Source: UBA9715 sp964553375
Lineage (GTDB): Bacteria; Actinomycetota; Coriobacteriia; Coriobacteriales; Eggerthellaceae
Reading direction: 5' to 3'
DNA length: 64,000 nt
Assembly (NCBI GenBank): GCA_964553375.1
Contig: CAZKKN010000002.1
Coordinates: forward strand, 46,407-110,406
The translations under genes and the position numbers were made by a program. The notes beneath the pieces were generated by a model. It did not search any database. It saw nothing but the letters and a program-made list of their open reading frames with translations, and had not been told where the DNA came from. Of this stretch, positions 44,591-54,377 are shown piece by piece. Each line of letters begins with the position of its first letter. Position 1 is the stretch's first letter.

Positions 44591-46507
44591 CTAAAGCATC
44601 GGCGGCATGAGGCCGCAAGCCACGAAACCGAATATGATCACCGCAGCGCAGAGAACCTCGCCGAGCACCTTGAACCGCGCTTCGCCGAAGTAGGATTCCA
44701 GATACAGGTTGCGCGCCGTAGCCTTCGTATCGTTTGAGAGGCTATCGCGGTAGATGCGCTTGTTGGAATCCACCGTGACGCCTGACAGGTAAACCGGCCC
44801 TTGAGCCTGCTTGGATGAGCGCATGCCGGCGATGAAGATGACCGCCACAAAGATGGCGAGCAGCGCCGAGAGCCACAGGTCATCCAGGGGTATGTCCATG
44901 CCGCCCTGGCCGTAGATCCCCCAGATGTAAGGTTCGATGATGAGGTTGGACAGAATGGGCAAGACCACGCATGCCGCCACAGCGATGATGGCCATGAGCG
45001 CCATGGAGAACCACTCGCTGGGATGCACCGAGAGCTCTATGTCCTCCTGAGCCCCGGCGATGCCCGAGAGCTTGCCGAGCCACTTCCCCCAGAACATGAA
45101 GGTGGCCGCAGAGCCGAAGGCCAACAGCATCACAAGCACCAGCTGGCCGTTTTCCACGAAGGAAACGAGGGTGGCCCATTTGGCGATGAGCATGCCGAAG
45201 GGCGCTATGAACATGCCCATGATGCCCACCATCATGAGCCGGGCAAGCTTGGGCATGCGCTCGAAGAGCAGGTCCATGTCCTCGATGTTGCGGCTGCCGA
45301 TATGGTGTTCAGCGGTGCCCACGCAAAGGAACAGCAGCGACTTAGCCGCCGCATGGAATATCACCAACAGGATGGCAGCCCAGATGGCCTCCGGGGTGCC
45401 CACGCCAGCGCAAGCCACGATGAGCCCCAGATTCGCGATGGTGGAATAGGCAAGCACCCGCTTAGCGTTGCTTTGGGAGATGGCCATGAACGAGCAGAGC
45501 ATGAACGTGATGCCCCCCACCAGGATGACCATCTGGGAGGCGGCGAAGCACACGGTGTAAAGCGGAGCGAGCTTGATCAGCAGGAAGACACCCGCCTTCA
45601 CCATGGTGGAAGAATGAAGCAGGGCGCTTGTGGGTGTGGGTGCCACCATGGCACCGAGCAGCCAGGTGTGGAAGGGCATCTGGGCAGCTTTGGTGATACC
45701 CGCCAGCGACAGGGCGCAAAGCGGGATGGCGATGAGCTCCGGATGCAGAAGCCCGAAGCGGATGAATTCATTGAGCGACAGAGTGCCCAGGCAGATGGCC
45801 GAGAAATAAAGCGCCACCAAAAAGCCCAGGCCGCCGATCATATTCATGATGATCTGACGGAAGGAGTTGCGAATGGCCTCTTCGGTGCGCGTGTAACCGA
45901 TGAGCAAAAACGAGCAGAGCGTGGTCACTTCCCAGCCGGTGAACATCCATACCATGTTGTTGGAGAACACGATGACGAACATGGCGGAGAGGAACAGGAT
46001 CATGAGCGCGAAGAACGCCGGGCGCCGATCAGCGGCCCCTTCGGGCTCATGGGCTTGGAAATCCTTCATATAACCCAAGCCGTAGATGCAGATGCCGCTC
46101 CCAATAACACCGATGATCAGCGCCATGATGACGGAAAGCGAATCGATGTAGAGGCCCACGGGCACTTCCATCTGGTGGGCGAAGTTGAACTCGAAGATGA
46201 GGTCGGATACAAGCTGGATGGCACCCAGCACGATGGCCGGGATGTTCTTGTACTTAGCGCCGTAGCCGATGACCACCAAGGCGATGATCGTACCCACACC
46301 CAAGGCGATGTTATCCACCAGCAGTGAGGAGAAGGTAAGCGGCGTCCACTGACAACCGAAGTACTGCACGGCAAGGGCAACGGAGGCCACTGCTATGGCG
46401 ATTCCGGCGACCCATACCAAGACGTCCCGGGCCTTTTCGGCGCGCAAGATCAATAAAAGCAGCGCCACCAGCAAGGGAAACCCTATGAGAAACGCGATCA
46501 GATGCAC
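44591..46507 (-). CDS. echA: Ech hydrogenase membrane subunit EchA (NuoL/Mrp antiporter-like)
   Basis: EchA is the proton or sodium pumping module. The product has about 16-17 hydrophobic helices and the proton-antiporter core, including HTWLLGAMVAPTPTSALLH and a lysine and glutamate in helices as in NuoL. I chose GTG 46507, which has AAAGGAAG 6 nt upstream and gives 638 residues. The upstream ATG 46540 lacks a ribosome site. It is the first gene of the ech operon. Confidence 0.93.
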   Translation of the reverse strand: MHLIAFLIGFPLLVALLLLILRAEKARDVLVWVAGIAIAVASVALAVQYFGCQWTPLTFSSLLVDNIALGVGTIIALVVIGYGAKYKNIPAIVLGAIQLVSDLIFEFNFAHQMEVPVGLYIDSLSVIMALIIGVIGSGICIYGLGYMKDFQAHEPEGAADRRPAFFALMILFLSAMFVIVFSNNMVWMFTGWEVTTLCSFLLIGYTRTEEAIRNSFRQIIMNMIGGLGFLVALYFSAICLGTLSLNEFIRFGLLHPELIAIPLCALSLAGITKAAQMPFHTWLLGAMVAPTPTSALLHSSTMVKAGVFLLIKLAPLYTVCFAASQMVILVGGITFMLCSFMAISQSNAKRVLAYSTIANLGLIVACAGVGTPEAIWAAILLVIFHAAAKSLLFLCVGTAEHHIGSRNIEDMDLLFERMPKLARLMMVGIMGMFIAPFGMLIAKWATLVSFVENGQLVLVMLLAFGSAATFMFWGKWLGKLSGIAGAQEDIELSVHPSEWFSMALMAIIAVAACVVLPILSNLIIEPYIWGIYGQGGMDIPLDDLWLSALLAIFVAVIFIAGMRSSKQAQGPVYLSGVTVDSNKRIYRDSLSNDTKATARNLYLESYFGEARFKVLGEVLCAAVIIFGFVACGLMPPML

Positions 46508-46739
46508 GGGATGCTTCCTTTCATCCAACGGGAAATCCATTTCATTTTATGGAAAGGAAGCACGGCATCCGGGGTGCAAGCAGGGATTTCGCGACCGGCT
46601 TCGGTGACCGGCAAACCCCTGACCGCCCACCTGGCCACAGCAGCCGTCTGCCCTTAAGCGGCTGCCGACTGAAAGCTGTTATCCACCCCGGGGCGGCTGA
46701 GACTCAAAGGCAATCGTCTGCCTTGAAGCGCGATAAGGA
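46508..46739 (-). promoter_or_regulatory. Structured leader region of the ech operon
   Basis: This stretch of about 232 nt between the dfx terminator and echA must hold the ech promoter and leader. It contains two related hairpins: 46707-46712 with 46719-46724, and 46640-46646 with 46659-46665. Both include a copy of CGTCTGCC followed by an AAGCG-type end, about 70 nt apart. A third small hairpin, ACCG-GCTT-CGGT, lies at 46594-46605. No known riboswitch class was recognised and no clear -35/-10 pair was found. Confidence 0.4.
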
Positions 46740-46766
46740 AAGCCGCCCTCTTCCCGAGGGCGGCTT
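46740..46766 (-). terminator. Terminator after dfx
   Basis: An 11-bp perfect GC-rich stem (46740-46750 with 46756-46766) with a 5-nt loop lies 25 nt after the dfx stop. On the minus strand it is followed by TCCTTAT, a weak T-run. Confidence 0.7.
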
Positions 46767-46791
46767 CCCTAGACAATGCTTTAGTCGCAGG

Positions 46792-47169
46792 TTAGAGCTT
46801 GAGCTCCCAGAGGCCGTGGACCGTGCAATACTCGAAGACGGCGATGGGCTTTTGGCCGCCCAAGACGAAATCCGCATGGGGGGCATCGCCCGGGTTGAGG
46901 CACTGGCCTAACACGCCGGTCTCGGTGACCACGTAGATCCAAGCGATATAGTGCACATCGATCATAGGATGATCCAACTCGCCCACGTTAACGGACAGCA
47001 CGTCGCCTTCCAGGTTGCAGTCAGGCATGTGCTTTTCCGGAGCACCGTCGATATTGGGCTGCGCCACCACCATGGGCTTGCCGCAGCACTCCAAGGTACC
47101 CACGCCATCCACCACATCGATGACCATCTTGCCGCATTCCTCGCACCGATAGAATGTATCCCTTTTCAT
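46792..47169 (-). CDS. dfx: Desulfoferrodoxin (superoxide reductase)
   Basis: Superoxide reductase reduces superoxide to peroxide without making O2, which protects anaerobes. The 125-residue product has the N-terminal FeCys4 centre (Cys9, Cys12, Cys28 and Cys29) and all ligands of the reactive centre II: His47 (EKHMP), His67, His73, Cys115 and His118 (CTVHGLW). Glu45-Lys46 is also kept. ATG 47169 follows AAAGGGGA. It may protect the oxygen-sensitive Ech complex encoded downstream, but a separate terminator suggests independent control. Confidence 0.96.
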   Translation of the reverse strand: MKRDTFYRCEECGKMVIDVVDGVGTLECCGKPMVVAQPNIDGAPEKHMPDCNLEGDVLSVNVGELDHPMIDVHYIAWIYVVTETGVLGQCLNPGDAPHADFVLGGQKPIAVFEYCTVHGLWELKL

Positions 47170-47330
47170 AGGTATCCCCTTTCTTCAGTCCCTTATCCTT
47201 GGGCTTCGGTCAAATGATACCGAGTCCGGCCGCCGCCATGCGCACTGCCCTGGAACCGAAACGAAATCGTTTCCATCAGCCTTCACCCCACTTGCGGCCT
47301 CTGAGGACATACTCGCGAATGGCGTCTCAG

Positions 47331-47370
47331 GAAAAAGAAAGCAGGTCAGAAACTTACATCTCTGACCTGC
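47331..47370 (-). terminator. Rho-independent terminator of tRNA-Pro
   Basis: A 10-bp perfect stem (47341-47350 with 47361-47370) with a 10-nt loop is followed on the minus strand by TTTCTTTTTC. It lies 8 nt after the tRNA 3' end. Confidence 0.9.
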
Positions 47371-47378
47371 GAATTTAC

Positions 47379-47455
<77 letters not shown>

Positions 47456-47540
47456 TAACAGCAAGTGAATATATTAGTGGTAGTTCCAACGGTTTGCAAG
47501 AGCCGATTCGCATAAAACCCGATAAGCCCTTCGCAACCGC

Positions 47541-48599
47541 TCACTGCAGAAGCGAGGGCACGCCATCCACAGCAGGGCGCGGAGCCGAAGCCAAGCGCTC
47601 CCTTACGGTGCACCCAGCTTCCGTGACCTCCACGGAACGCGGCGCCAGCATGTCCAACGCATCCTGTAAATCGGTCGGAAGGTTATCGCAGAACTCCAGT
47701 TCATCCCCGGAAAGCGGGTGTTCGAATGCCAAAGCATAGGAATGGAGGAATTGCCGGTGCAACCCCAAAGAGGCGCTCTCCCCCCTTGGGCTATGGGACC
47801 GGTAAAGGGGGTCCCCCACCACCGGATGCCCTATGTATTCCATATGGACGCGGATCTGATGGGTGCGCCCCGTATAGAGCTTGCATTCCACCAAGCTGTA
47901 GCCGTTATCCTTGGGCCCTGCGGCAAAGCGCTCAAGCACCTTGAAGGTGGTCAGGGCCTCCCGGGCGGAATCGCAATCCCGGACCGCCATGCGCAGGCGA
48001 TCGCGAGGATGACGGGCGATAGGCGCATCCACCATACCGGTGTCGCCTGCGATCACCCCATGGACCAAGGCCAGGTAGTGGCGATCCACCGCGCGATCGG
48101 CGATGGCATCCATAAGCAGCTGACCTGCAACATTGCTTTTCGCAGCCAACATTAGACCGCTCGTGTCCATATCCAGGCGATGGACGATGCCCAAACGGTC
48201 CTGCTCCCCCTGCACGTCGCAAAGCCCAGCGGCCCCGCAGTGGAAGATGAGCGCATTCACCAAAGTGCCCTCGCGGTGATCCTCGCTGGGATGGCAGATG
48301 AGGCCGGCCTGCTTGGAAAGCACAAGCAGATCGTCATCCTCGAAGCGCACATCCAGCGGGATTGATTCACCGCGAAGCGGCGTCTCCACCGCCTCCTCGG
48401 GCACTTCATAGACTATGGCCTGGCCCGCCGCCACGATGGTCTTCTTCGCTGCCGGCTTACCATCGATGAGCACCTTGCCCTCTTGGATGGCCTTCGCCGC
48501 AGCCGAACGGCTCTCATAAAGCCCACGGCTCCCCAAAAGCCCATCCAAACGCTGCCCGGCATCGTGAGCGGTGACCATATACAGACGCGAGCAGGTCAT
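47541..48599 (-). CDS. RluA/RluD family pseudouridine synthase
   Basis: The enzyme isomerises uridine in 23S rRNA, and the RluD type acts at helix 69. The 352-residue product has an S4 domain (about 13-70) and the catalytic HRLDMDTSG with Asp143. The C terminus is about 40 residues longer than is common. ATG 48599 overlaps the lspA stop (ATGA), so it is translationally coupled to lspA and ileS. Confidence 0.92.
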   Translation of the reverse strand: MTCSRLYMVTAHDAGQRLDGLLGSRGLYESRSAAAKAIQEGKVLIDGKPAAKKTIVAAGQAIVYEVPEEAVETPLRGESIPLDVRFEDDDLLVLSKQAGLICHPSEDHREGTLVNALIFHCGAAGLCDVQGEQDRLGIVHRLDMDTSGLMLAAKSNVAGQLLMDAIADRAVDRHYLALVHGVIAGDTGMVDAPIARHPRDRLRMAVRDCDSAREALTTFKVLERFAAGPKDNGYSLVECKLYTGRTHQIRVHMEYIGHPVVGDPLYRSHSPRGESASLGLHRQFLHSYALAFEHPLSGDELEFCDNLPTDLQDALDMLAPRSVEVTEAGCTVRERLASAPRPAVDGVPSLLQ

Positions 48600-49165
48600 C
48601 GAACCTCCTTGGACTCGCCGCCTTGGCCGCTTTCCGCGGAAGGAGGCAGCTTGGCATCACGATACCAAGCCAAGGCAAGCCCTGCCAAAAGCAAGACGAC
48701 CCCGCAGGTCACTCCTATGTCAGCCACGTTGAAAACCGGGAAATCCATGAAGGTCACCGCAAGGAAATCGGTGACGTAGCCCTGGGCGAAGCGGTCGATG
48801 GCATTGCCTATGCCCCCAGCAACGACAAGCGCGATACCCAGGGTTTGCAGGCTGTTGATCGAACGATACGACCAGATGAAGTAAACGAGCAGCAAAAGGC
48901 AGACCGCCAGGGAGAACCCTCCCAAGGCAGCCGGGTTCCCAGCGAAGATGCCCCAGGCGGCACCGGTGTTATGCACCAGACGCAGATCTATGAGACCTCC
49001 CAAGATGAGGCCAGCCGACCGTCCCTCTGCCAAAGAGGAGAACCCTGCCTTGGTGACCTGGTCGATCAAGATCCAGCCCGCCACCACGCACACAAACAAG
49101 ACCCCCTGTTTCGGACTGAGGTGGCGGCTTTTGCGATTCGAAGGGCTTGGGCCTTCCGCGGTCAT
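48596..49165 (-). CDS. lspA: Lipoprotein signal peptidase
   Basis: LspA removes the signal peptide of prolipoproteins in the membrane. The 189-residue product has four membrane helices and the two catalytic aspartates, Asp124 (GNAIDRF) and Asp149 (FNVADIG). Hydrophilic extensions of about 18 residues occur at each end. It starts 6 nt after ileS. Confidence 0.96.
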   Translation of the reverse strand: MTAEGPSPSNRKSRHLSPKQGVLFVCVVAGWILIDQVTKAGFSSLAEGRSAGLILGGLIDLRLVHNTGAAWGIFAGNPAALGGFSLAVCLLLLVYFIWSYRSINSLQTLGIALVVAGGIGNAIDRFAQGYVTDFLAVTFMDFPVFNVADIGVTCGVVLLLAGLALAWYRDAKLPPSAESGQGGESKEVR

Positions 49166-49171
49166 AGGAAC

Positions 49172-52012
49172 CTATTCTTCAAAGCCCAAAGCATCCAGGG
49201 CGTCGCCACAGCGCTTGCAGACGTCCGGATGGTTCCCGTTGCCACCCAGCACCGTGTAATTCCAGCAGCGGGGGCACTTCTCGCCGGGGGCGAGACTCAC
49301 CTCAGCGGCGAACTCACCTGGTTCACCGAAGGTCACTTCAGAGACGATGAAGAGCTCCTGGAGCACCTCGGGCCCGAATCCCTTGAGCACCTCCAATTCC
49401 GCCTCCGGAGCGCTCAGACGCACCGATGCCTCCTGGCTCTTGTTAATCTCCTTGCGCCCGCGCGCCTCCTCCAGAGCCTTGGTGGCAACCTCCCGCGCCT
49501 CCATGGCCACTGCGAAGCGCTCGATCTCTCCTTGAACGCCGCCTGCGGGAAGGGCGGGCACGAAATCCGCCTCTTGGGGCCAGCCGGCCAACTGCACGCT
49601 GAAGGGACGGCCCTCTTCACGCAATTTGGGTGGATAGAAATCCCAAACCTCATCGCAAGTGAACGAGAGAATGGGCGCCAACAGGCGCACCAGCACCTCA
49701 AGGGTGTCCATGAGCACGCTTTGCACCGCGCGACGGCGCGTGGATGCGGGTGCCTCGGAATAGAGGCGATCCTTGGTCACGTCGAGGTATACGCTGGAAA
49801 GCTCGTTTATGAACTCATAGCATTCACGATAGACCGTCATGTACTTGAAATCCTCATAGGCCTGGGTGACCTTCTCGCGCAGCACGGCCAGCCGCGCCAG
49901 GTAATAGCGGTCCACCGGCTCCAGATCGTCAAAGGAATCCACGAAGTCCTCGGGGCCGAAATCGTCCAGATTGCCCAAGACGAAACGGAAGGAATTGCGG
50001 AACTTGCGATAGGCGTCGGATACCTGCTTAAGGATGTTATCGGAGATGGAGACGTCTTGGGAGTAGTCCACCGACGACACCCACAAGCGTAGCACATCAG
50101 CGCCGAACTTGTCCATGACCTCAGCCGGATCAACGCCGTTGCCAAGGGACTTGGACATCTTGCGTCCCTCTTCGTCCACCGTGAAGCCGCAATGCATCAC
50201 GCTCTTGTAGGGTGCCACGCCGTAAGCCCCGATGGATGTGAGCAGCGCGGACTGGAACCAGCCGCGATGCTGGTCAGACCCCTCCAGGTAAAGCTCAGCG
50301 GGAAAATGCAAGCCCTCTTCATGGCGATGGCGGCAAACGCTCGTATGGGAAACGCCCGATTCCCACCATACGTCCAGGATGTCCTTCTCGGGGATGAGCT
50401 CCTCCACCCCGGCACCGCACTTCGGGCAGGCCACGCTGGCCGGAAGGTAGTCTTTGGGCTCCTGGGTGAACCAAGCATCGGCTCCCTTATCGTAGAACAG
50501 GGCGATCACCGCATCGAAGGTCTCTTCGCTTGCCACGGTCTCACCGCACTTGCCGCAAGTGAAGACCGGGATGGGCACGCCCCAGGAACGCTGGCGCGAG
50601 ATGCACCAGTCAGGGCGATCGGCAACCATGGACCCGATGCGCCGGGAAGCCCAAGCGGGCACGAAGCGCACATCCTCCTCGATGGCCTTAAGCGCTTTCT
50701 TGCGCAGGTCGTTTTCGTCCATGGAGACGAACCACTGGTTGGTGGCGCGGAAGATCACCGGCTCATGGCAGCGCCAGCAGTGGGGATAGCTATGGGAGAT
50801 GTCCTCGTGCAGGATGAGCGCGCCGCGGTCATCGAGCCACTGGATGATCTTCGGATTCGCCTCGTTCACCTCCAGGGAGCTGAACGGACCGCCGGTTCCC
50901 ATGGTGTCTCCAGGATAGAACCGCCCGTCGTCGTCTACGGGCATGACCACCGGCACGCCGAATCTCATGCCAGCCAGATAGTCGTCCACACCATGGCCGG
51001 GAGCGGCATGGACGATCCCCGTGCCGTCTTCCAAGGTGACGTAGTCGGCATAGATGAACACGCCCTCCTCGCCCTGATCGCCGAAGATGGGCTGTTTGTA
51101 GCGTTGACCTTCCAAATCCCTGCCCTTGGCCGACCAACCCGCCACGGGAACGGCTTCCTGCCAGCCGAAGCGCTCGATGAGCTTCTCAGCCAGATCCTGG
51201 GCCACGATCACAGCCCGCCCGTCGTAATCCAGGGCGATGTAGGTCGCATCCGGATGCAGGATAACCGCGTCATCGGCGGGAAGGGTCCAGGGCGTGGTGG
51301 TCCAGATGGCCACATCCAGCTTCCCCTCCCAGGCTTCCAAACCCTCAGGCACGGTGGTCATCTCGAAGCGCACGAAGATGGCGGGGCTCACCTCGTCGCC
51401 GTATTCTATCTCCGCCTCGGCCAGGGCCGTGTGGCAGTGGGAGCACCAATGGATGGGTTTGCGACCCCGATAGATGGAGCCATCAAGATACATCGTCTTG
51501 AAGATCTCCACATTGCCGGCCTCGTAATCGGGCAGATAGGTAAGGTAGGGGTTCTCCCAGTCGGCGTTCACACCCAAGCGCTTGAAGCCCTCCCCTTGGA
51601 TCCCCACGTACTTCTTAGCCCACTCGCGGCATAGCCGACGAACCTCCGGCTGGGGCGTCTCACGGAACCTCTCGGTGCCAAGCGTTTCCTCCACCATGTG
51701 CTCGATAGGCTGGCCGTGGCAATCCCAACCGGGGATATACGGAGTGAAATAGCCCATCTGGGCATGGCTCTTATTCACGAAATCCTTGAGTATCTTGTTG
51801 AAGGCATGGCCGATGTGGATGGGTCCGTTGGCATAAGGCGGCCCGTCGTGGAGCACAAAGGGTTCCTGATCCTTATTTTTCTCCAGCACACGCCAGTAGA
51901 GGCGCTCCTCATTCCAGCGCGCGAGGCGCTTCGGCTCCTGTTCCGGCAGATTCCCGCGCATGGGGAATTCGGTGGCGGGCAGATTCATCGTGTCTTTGTA
52001 CTTGTTTGCCAC
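49172..52012 (-). CDS. ileS: Isoleucyl-tRNA synthetase
   Basis: IleRS charges tRNA(Ile) and edits valine. The 946-residue product has HIGH at 66-69 (PIHIGHAFNK), KMSKS (GRKMSKSLGNGVDP) and a C-terminal zinc finger (EKCPRCWNY with VCKRCGD), giving the bacterial type. The start is GTG 52012 with AGAGGA 5 nt upstream. Only 119 nt separate it from divergent degV, which leaves no room for a T-box, and no T-box core was seen. Confidence 0.97.
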   Translation of the reverse strand: MANKYKDTMNLPATEFPMRGNLPEQEPKRLARWNEERLYWRVLEKNKDQEPFVLHDGPPYANGPIHIGHAFNKILKDFVNKSHAQMGYFTPYIPGWDCHGQPIEHMVEETLGTERFRETPQPEVRRLCREWAKKYVGIQGEGFKRLGVNADWENPYLTYLPDYEAGNVEIFKTMYLDGSIYRGRKPIHWCSHCHTALAEAEIEYGDEVSPAIFVRFEMTTVPEGLEAWEGKLDVAIWTTTPWTLPADDAVILHPDATYIALDYDGRAVIVAQDLAEKLIERFGWQEAVPVAGWSAKGRDLEGQRYKQPIFGDQGEEGVFIYADYVTLEDGTGIVHAAPGHGVDDYLAGMRFGVPVVMPVDDDGRFYPGDTMGTGGPFSSLEVNEANPKIIQWLDDRGALILHEDISHSYPHCWRCHEPVIFRATNQWFVSMDENDLRKKALKAIEEDVRFVPAWASRRIGSMVADRPDWCISRQRSWGVPIPVFTCGKCGETVASEETFDAVIALFYDKGADAWFTQEPKDYLPASVACPKCGAGVEELIPEKDILDVWWESGVSHTSVCRHRHEEGLHFPAELYLEGSDQHRGWFQSALLTSIGAYGVAPYKSVMHCGFTVDEEGRKMSKSLGNGVDPAEVMDKFGADVLRLWVSSVDYSQDVSISDNILKQVSDAYRKFRNSFRFVLGNLDDFGPEDFVDSFDDLEPVDRYYLARLAVLREKVTQAYEDFKYMTVYRECYEFINELSSVYLDVTKDRLYSEAPASTRRRAVQSVLMDTLEVLVRLLAPILSFTCDEVWDFYPPKLREEGRPFSVQLAGWPQEADFVPALPAGGVQGEIERFAVAMEAREVATKALEEARGRKEINKSQEASVRLSAPEAELEVLKGFGPEVLQELFIVSEVTFGEPGEFAAEVSLAPGEKCPRCWNYTVLGGNGNHPDVCKRCGDALDALGFEE

Positions 52013-52131
52013 AACATCCTCTTTCGTCTCTCACTCAAACTTCAACAGTATACAAAATCCTGGCTCTAAGCTCATGTACAATAGGCCTAACATCCCTCTT
52101 AGGGGATTAAAGGACACGCAAGGAGGAACCT

Positions 52132-53004
52132 GTGGAATTCAAGATAGTGACCGATTCGAGTTGCAACCTGCCCGATGCCCTTATCGAAGAGTTCGACCTG
52201 GCCATCCTGCCCCTGACATTCATGTCCGACGACCAGGAGTATCGCAGCTATACCGAAGGCGAGAAAAGCGACCTCCAGCGTTTCTACACCATGATGCGCG
52301 AGGGAAAGGTGTTCACCACCTCCCTGCCCAACCAAAACGACAGCGAAAGGACCATCCGCTCCATCCTAGATGAGGGGAAAGACGTGCTCTACATCGGCTT
52401 TTCCAGCGGCCTTTCGGGCACCTATGAGGCCACAGCGGGCCTGATGGAGCGCCTGAAGGGGGAATACCCCGACCGCAAGCTCTTAGCCGTTGACACCCTG
52501 GCCGCATCCTTAGGCGAGGGGCTGCTGGTCTACTACGCCGGGCGCATGGCCCAAGATGGCGCCAGCCTGGAGGAGACGGCCCAGTGGCTGGTGGACAACC
52601 GCCTGGCCATGGCCCACTGGTTCACAGTGGATGACCTGGTCTATCTCTTCCGCGGCGGCCGCGTTTCCCGCACAAGCGCTTGGGCGGGCTCCATGCTCAA
52701 CATAAAACCGGTCATGCATATGGACGACGAAGGCCATCTCATCCCCGTGGCCAAAGTGCGCGGACGCAAGAAATCAATCCAGGCACTCCTCCAGCATATG
52801 GAAGAATCGGCCACCCAGCCTGTGGCCGAGCAAACGGTCTTCATCAGCCATGGTGATTGCATCGAAGACGCCGAATACCTGGCCCAGCAGATTCGCGAGC
52901 GCTTCGGCTGCAAGGGCATCCTGATCAACTACGTGGATCCGGTGATCGGCGCCCATTCGGGTCCGGGCACCTTGGCGCTGTTCTTCCTGGCCCAGCAACG
53001 CTAA
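52132..53004 (+). CDS. DegV family fatty-acid-binding protein
   Basis: DegV/FakB proteins bind a fatty acid and present it to the FakA kinase for phospholipid synthesis. The 290-residue product has the family signature TDSSCNLP near the N terminus, FTTSLPNQ, GFSSGLSGTYE and the HSGPGTLALFF C-terminal segment. GTG 52132 has AAGGAGG 5-6 nt upstream. It is divergent from ileS. No FakA gene lies in this window. Confidence 0.93.
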   Translation: MEFKIVTDSSCNLPDALIEEFDLAILPLTFMSDDQEYRSYTEGEKSDLQRFYTMMREGKVFTTSLPNQNDSERTIRSILDEGKDVLYIGFSSGLSGTYEATAGLMERLKGEYPDRKLLAVDTLAASLGEGLLVYYAGRMAQDGASLEETAQWLVDNRLAMAHWFTVDDLVYLFRGGRVSRTSAWAGSMLNIKPVMHMDDEGHLIPVAKVRGRKKSIQALLQHMEESATQPVAEQTVFISHGDCIEDAEYLAQQIRERFGCKGILINYVDPVIGAHSGPGTLALFFLAQQR

Positions 53005-53028
53005 ACGGCTCTGAACCGCAGCGAATCC

Positions 53029-53044
53029 GCCGTCGAACGACGGC
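53029..53044. other. Hairpin between convergent degV and dinB
   Basis: GCCGTC (53029-53034) and GACGGC (53039-53044) form a 6-bp stem with a GAAC loop, 24 nt after the degV stop. It lacks a T-run in either direction and may be a weak bidirectional terminator. Confidence 0.35.
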
Positions 53045-53078
53045 TATGCAGCGTCGAAGCGGCAACCGACCCATGTCC

Positions 53079-54377
53079 TCATCGGTAGTCTGCGGGGTTT
53101 TTCGCCCCGCTTCCCGTGGTGGAATCCCGCAGGCGAAGCTCCCGGCCATAGATGAGCGCATCGTCGCCGAAGCGCTCCTTCACCTTATCGGCGGCCCCTT
53201 GCAGATCCCGGCTCGCCGCTCCCCCCGGCTCTTCGGCAGCCTCTCCCCCGTCGAACAGACTCAACTGCTCGGGCGGCTGCTCCTCCTCGAAGCCGCTCAC
53301 CGCCACTCCCACCAGGCGAAGCGCCACGCCTTCTTGCCAAAGCTCATCTAAAAGAAGGTGCAAGGGGCCTTTCAGGTCCTCTTCGTTATCCGTAGGGCGC
53401 CCAAGGCGGCATTGCGCCGTGCGGCTTCGCAGATCCCCGTAGCGCACCTTCACCGTAACGGTATGCCCGGCCAGACCCTTCTTCCGCAGCCGCCGGCCCA
53501 CCTTGGCCGCCATGGTGTGAAGAGCGGCCAACACATCGTCTGCCTGGGTGAAGTCCTGAGCGAAGGAGATCTCGCTGGAGATTGATTTCGCCGCCTCCGG
53601 TGCTTCTATGGTGGCATCCTCACGGCCGCGCACCCGATCCAAGAGCATCTGCCCCACCGCCCCCAATGCAGCGATGACCGGGCCATCTTCAGCCTCGTGC
53701 AAATCGCCCAGGGTCTCTATCCCTAAAGCGTTGAGCTTCTTTTCCGCAGAGGGTCCGATGCCGCTCAAGCGCCGAATGGGCAGCGGCCCCAGAAAGGAGC
53801 GCTCGCTTCCCGGGAGCACCACGGTGAGCCCTCGGGGTTTGTCCATGTCGGAGGCGATCTTCGCAATGGATTTCGTCGTGCCCAGCCCTATGGAGCAGGT
53901 GATGCCCAGCTCCTCCACCCGACGCTGGATGCGCTGCGCCACAGCGATGGGGCTTTCCCGGTTCACCTTGGTGGGGGTCACGTCTAAGAACGCCTCATCG
54001 ATGCTCACCTGGCGCACATGGGGTGTCTCGTCTCGCAGAATGGCCATCACCGCATCTGAGAGCTCCCGATAGCGGCTGAAATGCCCCGCAGTCCAAATGG
54101 CCTGGGGGCAAAGCTTGGCAGCCTGAGCCGAAGCCATGGCCGACCGCACTCCGAAGCGGCGCGCCTCATAGGATGCCGTGGATACCACGCCTCGGCGATC
54201 CGGGTCCCCTCCCACGATGACCGGCTTACCCCGCCAGCCAGGATGATCCAGCTGCTCCACGGAGGCGAAGAAGGCATCCAGGTCCACCAGCAGGATGGCC
54301 GGCCCCACCCAAGGGTTCTCCTGCAGAAGATCCCCTTCGCTGGCATGCGACACTCCTCTTTCCGATATAAAGGCCAT
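53079..54377 (-). CDS. dinB: DNA polymerase IV
   Basis: DinB is a Y-family translesion polymerase. The 432-residue product has the LVDLDAFFASVEQ metal site, YEARRFGVRSAM, SIDEAFLD, a helix-hairpin-helix and a little-finger domain. A clamp-binding motif EQLSLFD lies at about residue 375. The last 60 residues past this motif are unusual for length. ATG 54377 has no clear ribosome site. I found no LexA box upstream. Confidence 0.94.
   Translation of the reverse strand: MAFISERGVSHASEGDLLQENPWVGPAILLVDLDAFFASVEQLDHPGWRGKPVIVGGDPDRRGVVSTASYEARRFGVRSAMASAQAAKLCPQAIWTAGHFSRYRELSDAVMAILRDETPHVRQVSIDEAFLDVTPTKVNRESPIAVAQRIQRRVEELGITCSIGLGTTKSIAKIASDMDKPRGLTVVLPGSERSFLGPLPIRRLSGIGPSAEKKLNALGIETLGDLHEAEDGPVIAALGAVGQMLLDRVRGREDATIEAPEAAKSISSEISFAQDFTQADDVLAALHTMAAKVGRRLRKKGLAGHTVTVKVRYGDLRSRTAQCRLGRPTDNEEDLKGPLHLLLDELWQEGVALRLVGVAVSGFEEEQPPEQLSLFDGGEAAEEPGGAASRDLQGAADKVKERFGDDALIYGRELRLRDSTTGSGAKNPADYR

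Noticed and set aside
45023..46327. A 434-codon plus-strand frame inside echA
   Set aside because: It is very rich in His, Glu and Gly and lies opposite an intact antiporter subunit, so it is a shadow frame.
52013..52131. Possible T-box leader for ileS
   Set aside because: Only 119 nt separate ileS from divergent degV, and I see no T-box core or terminator/antiterminator pair.
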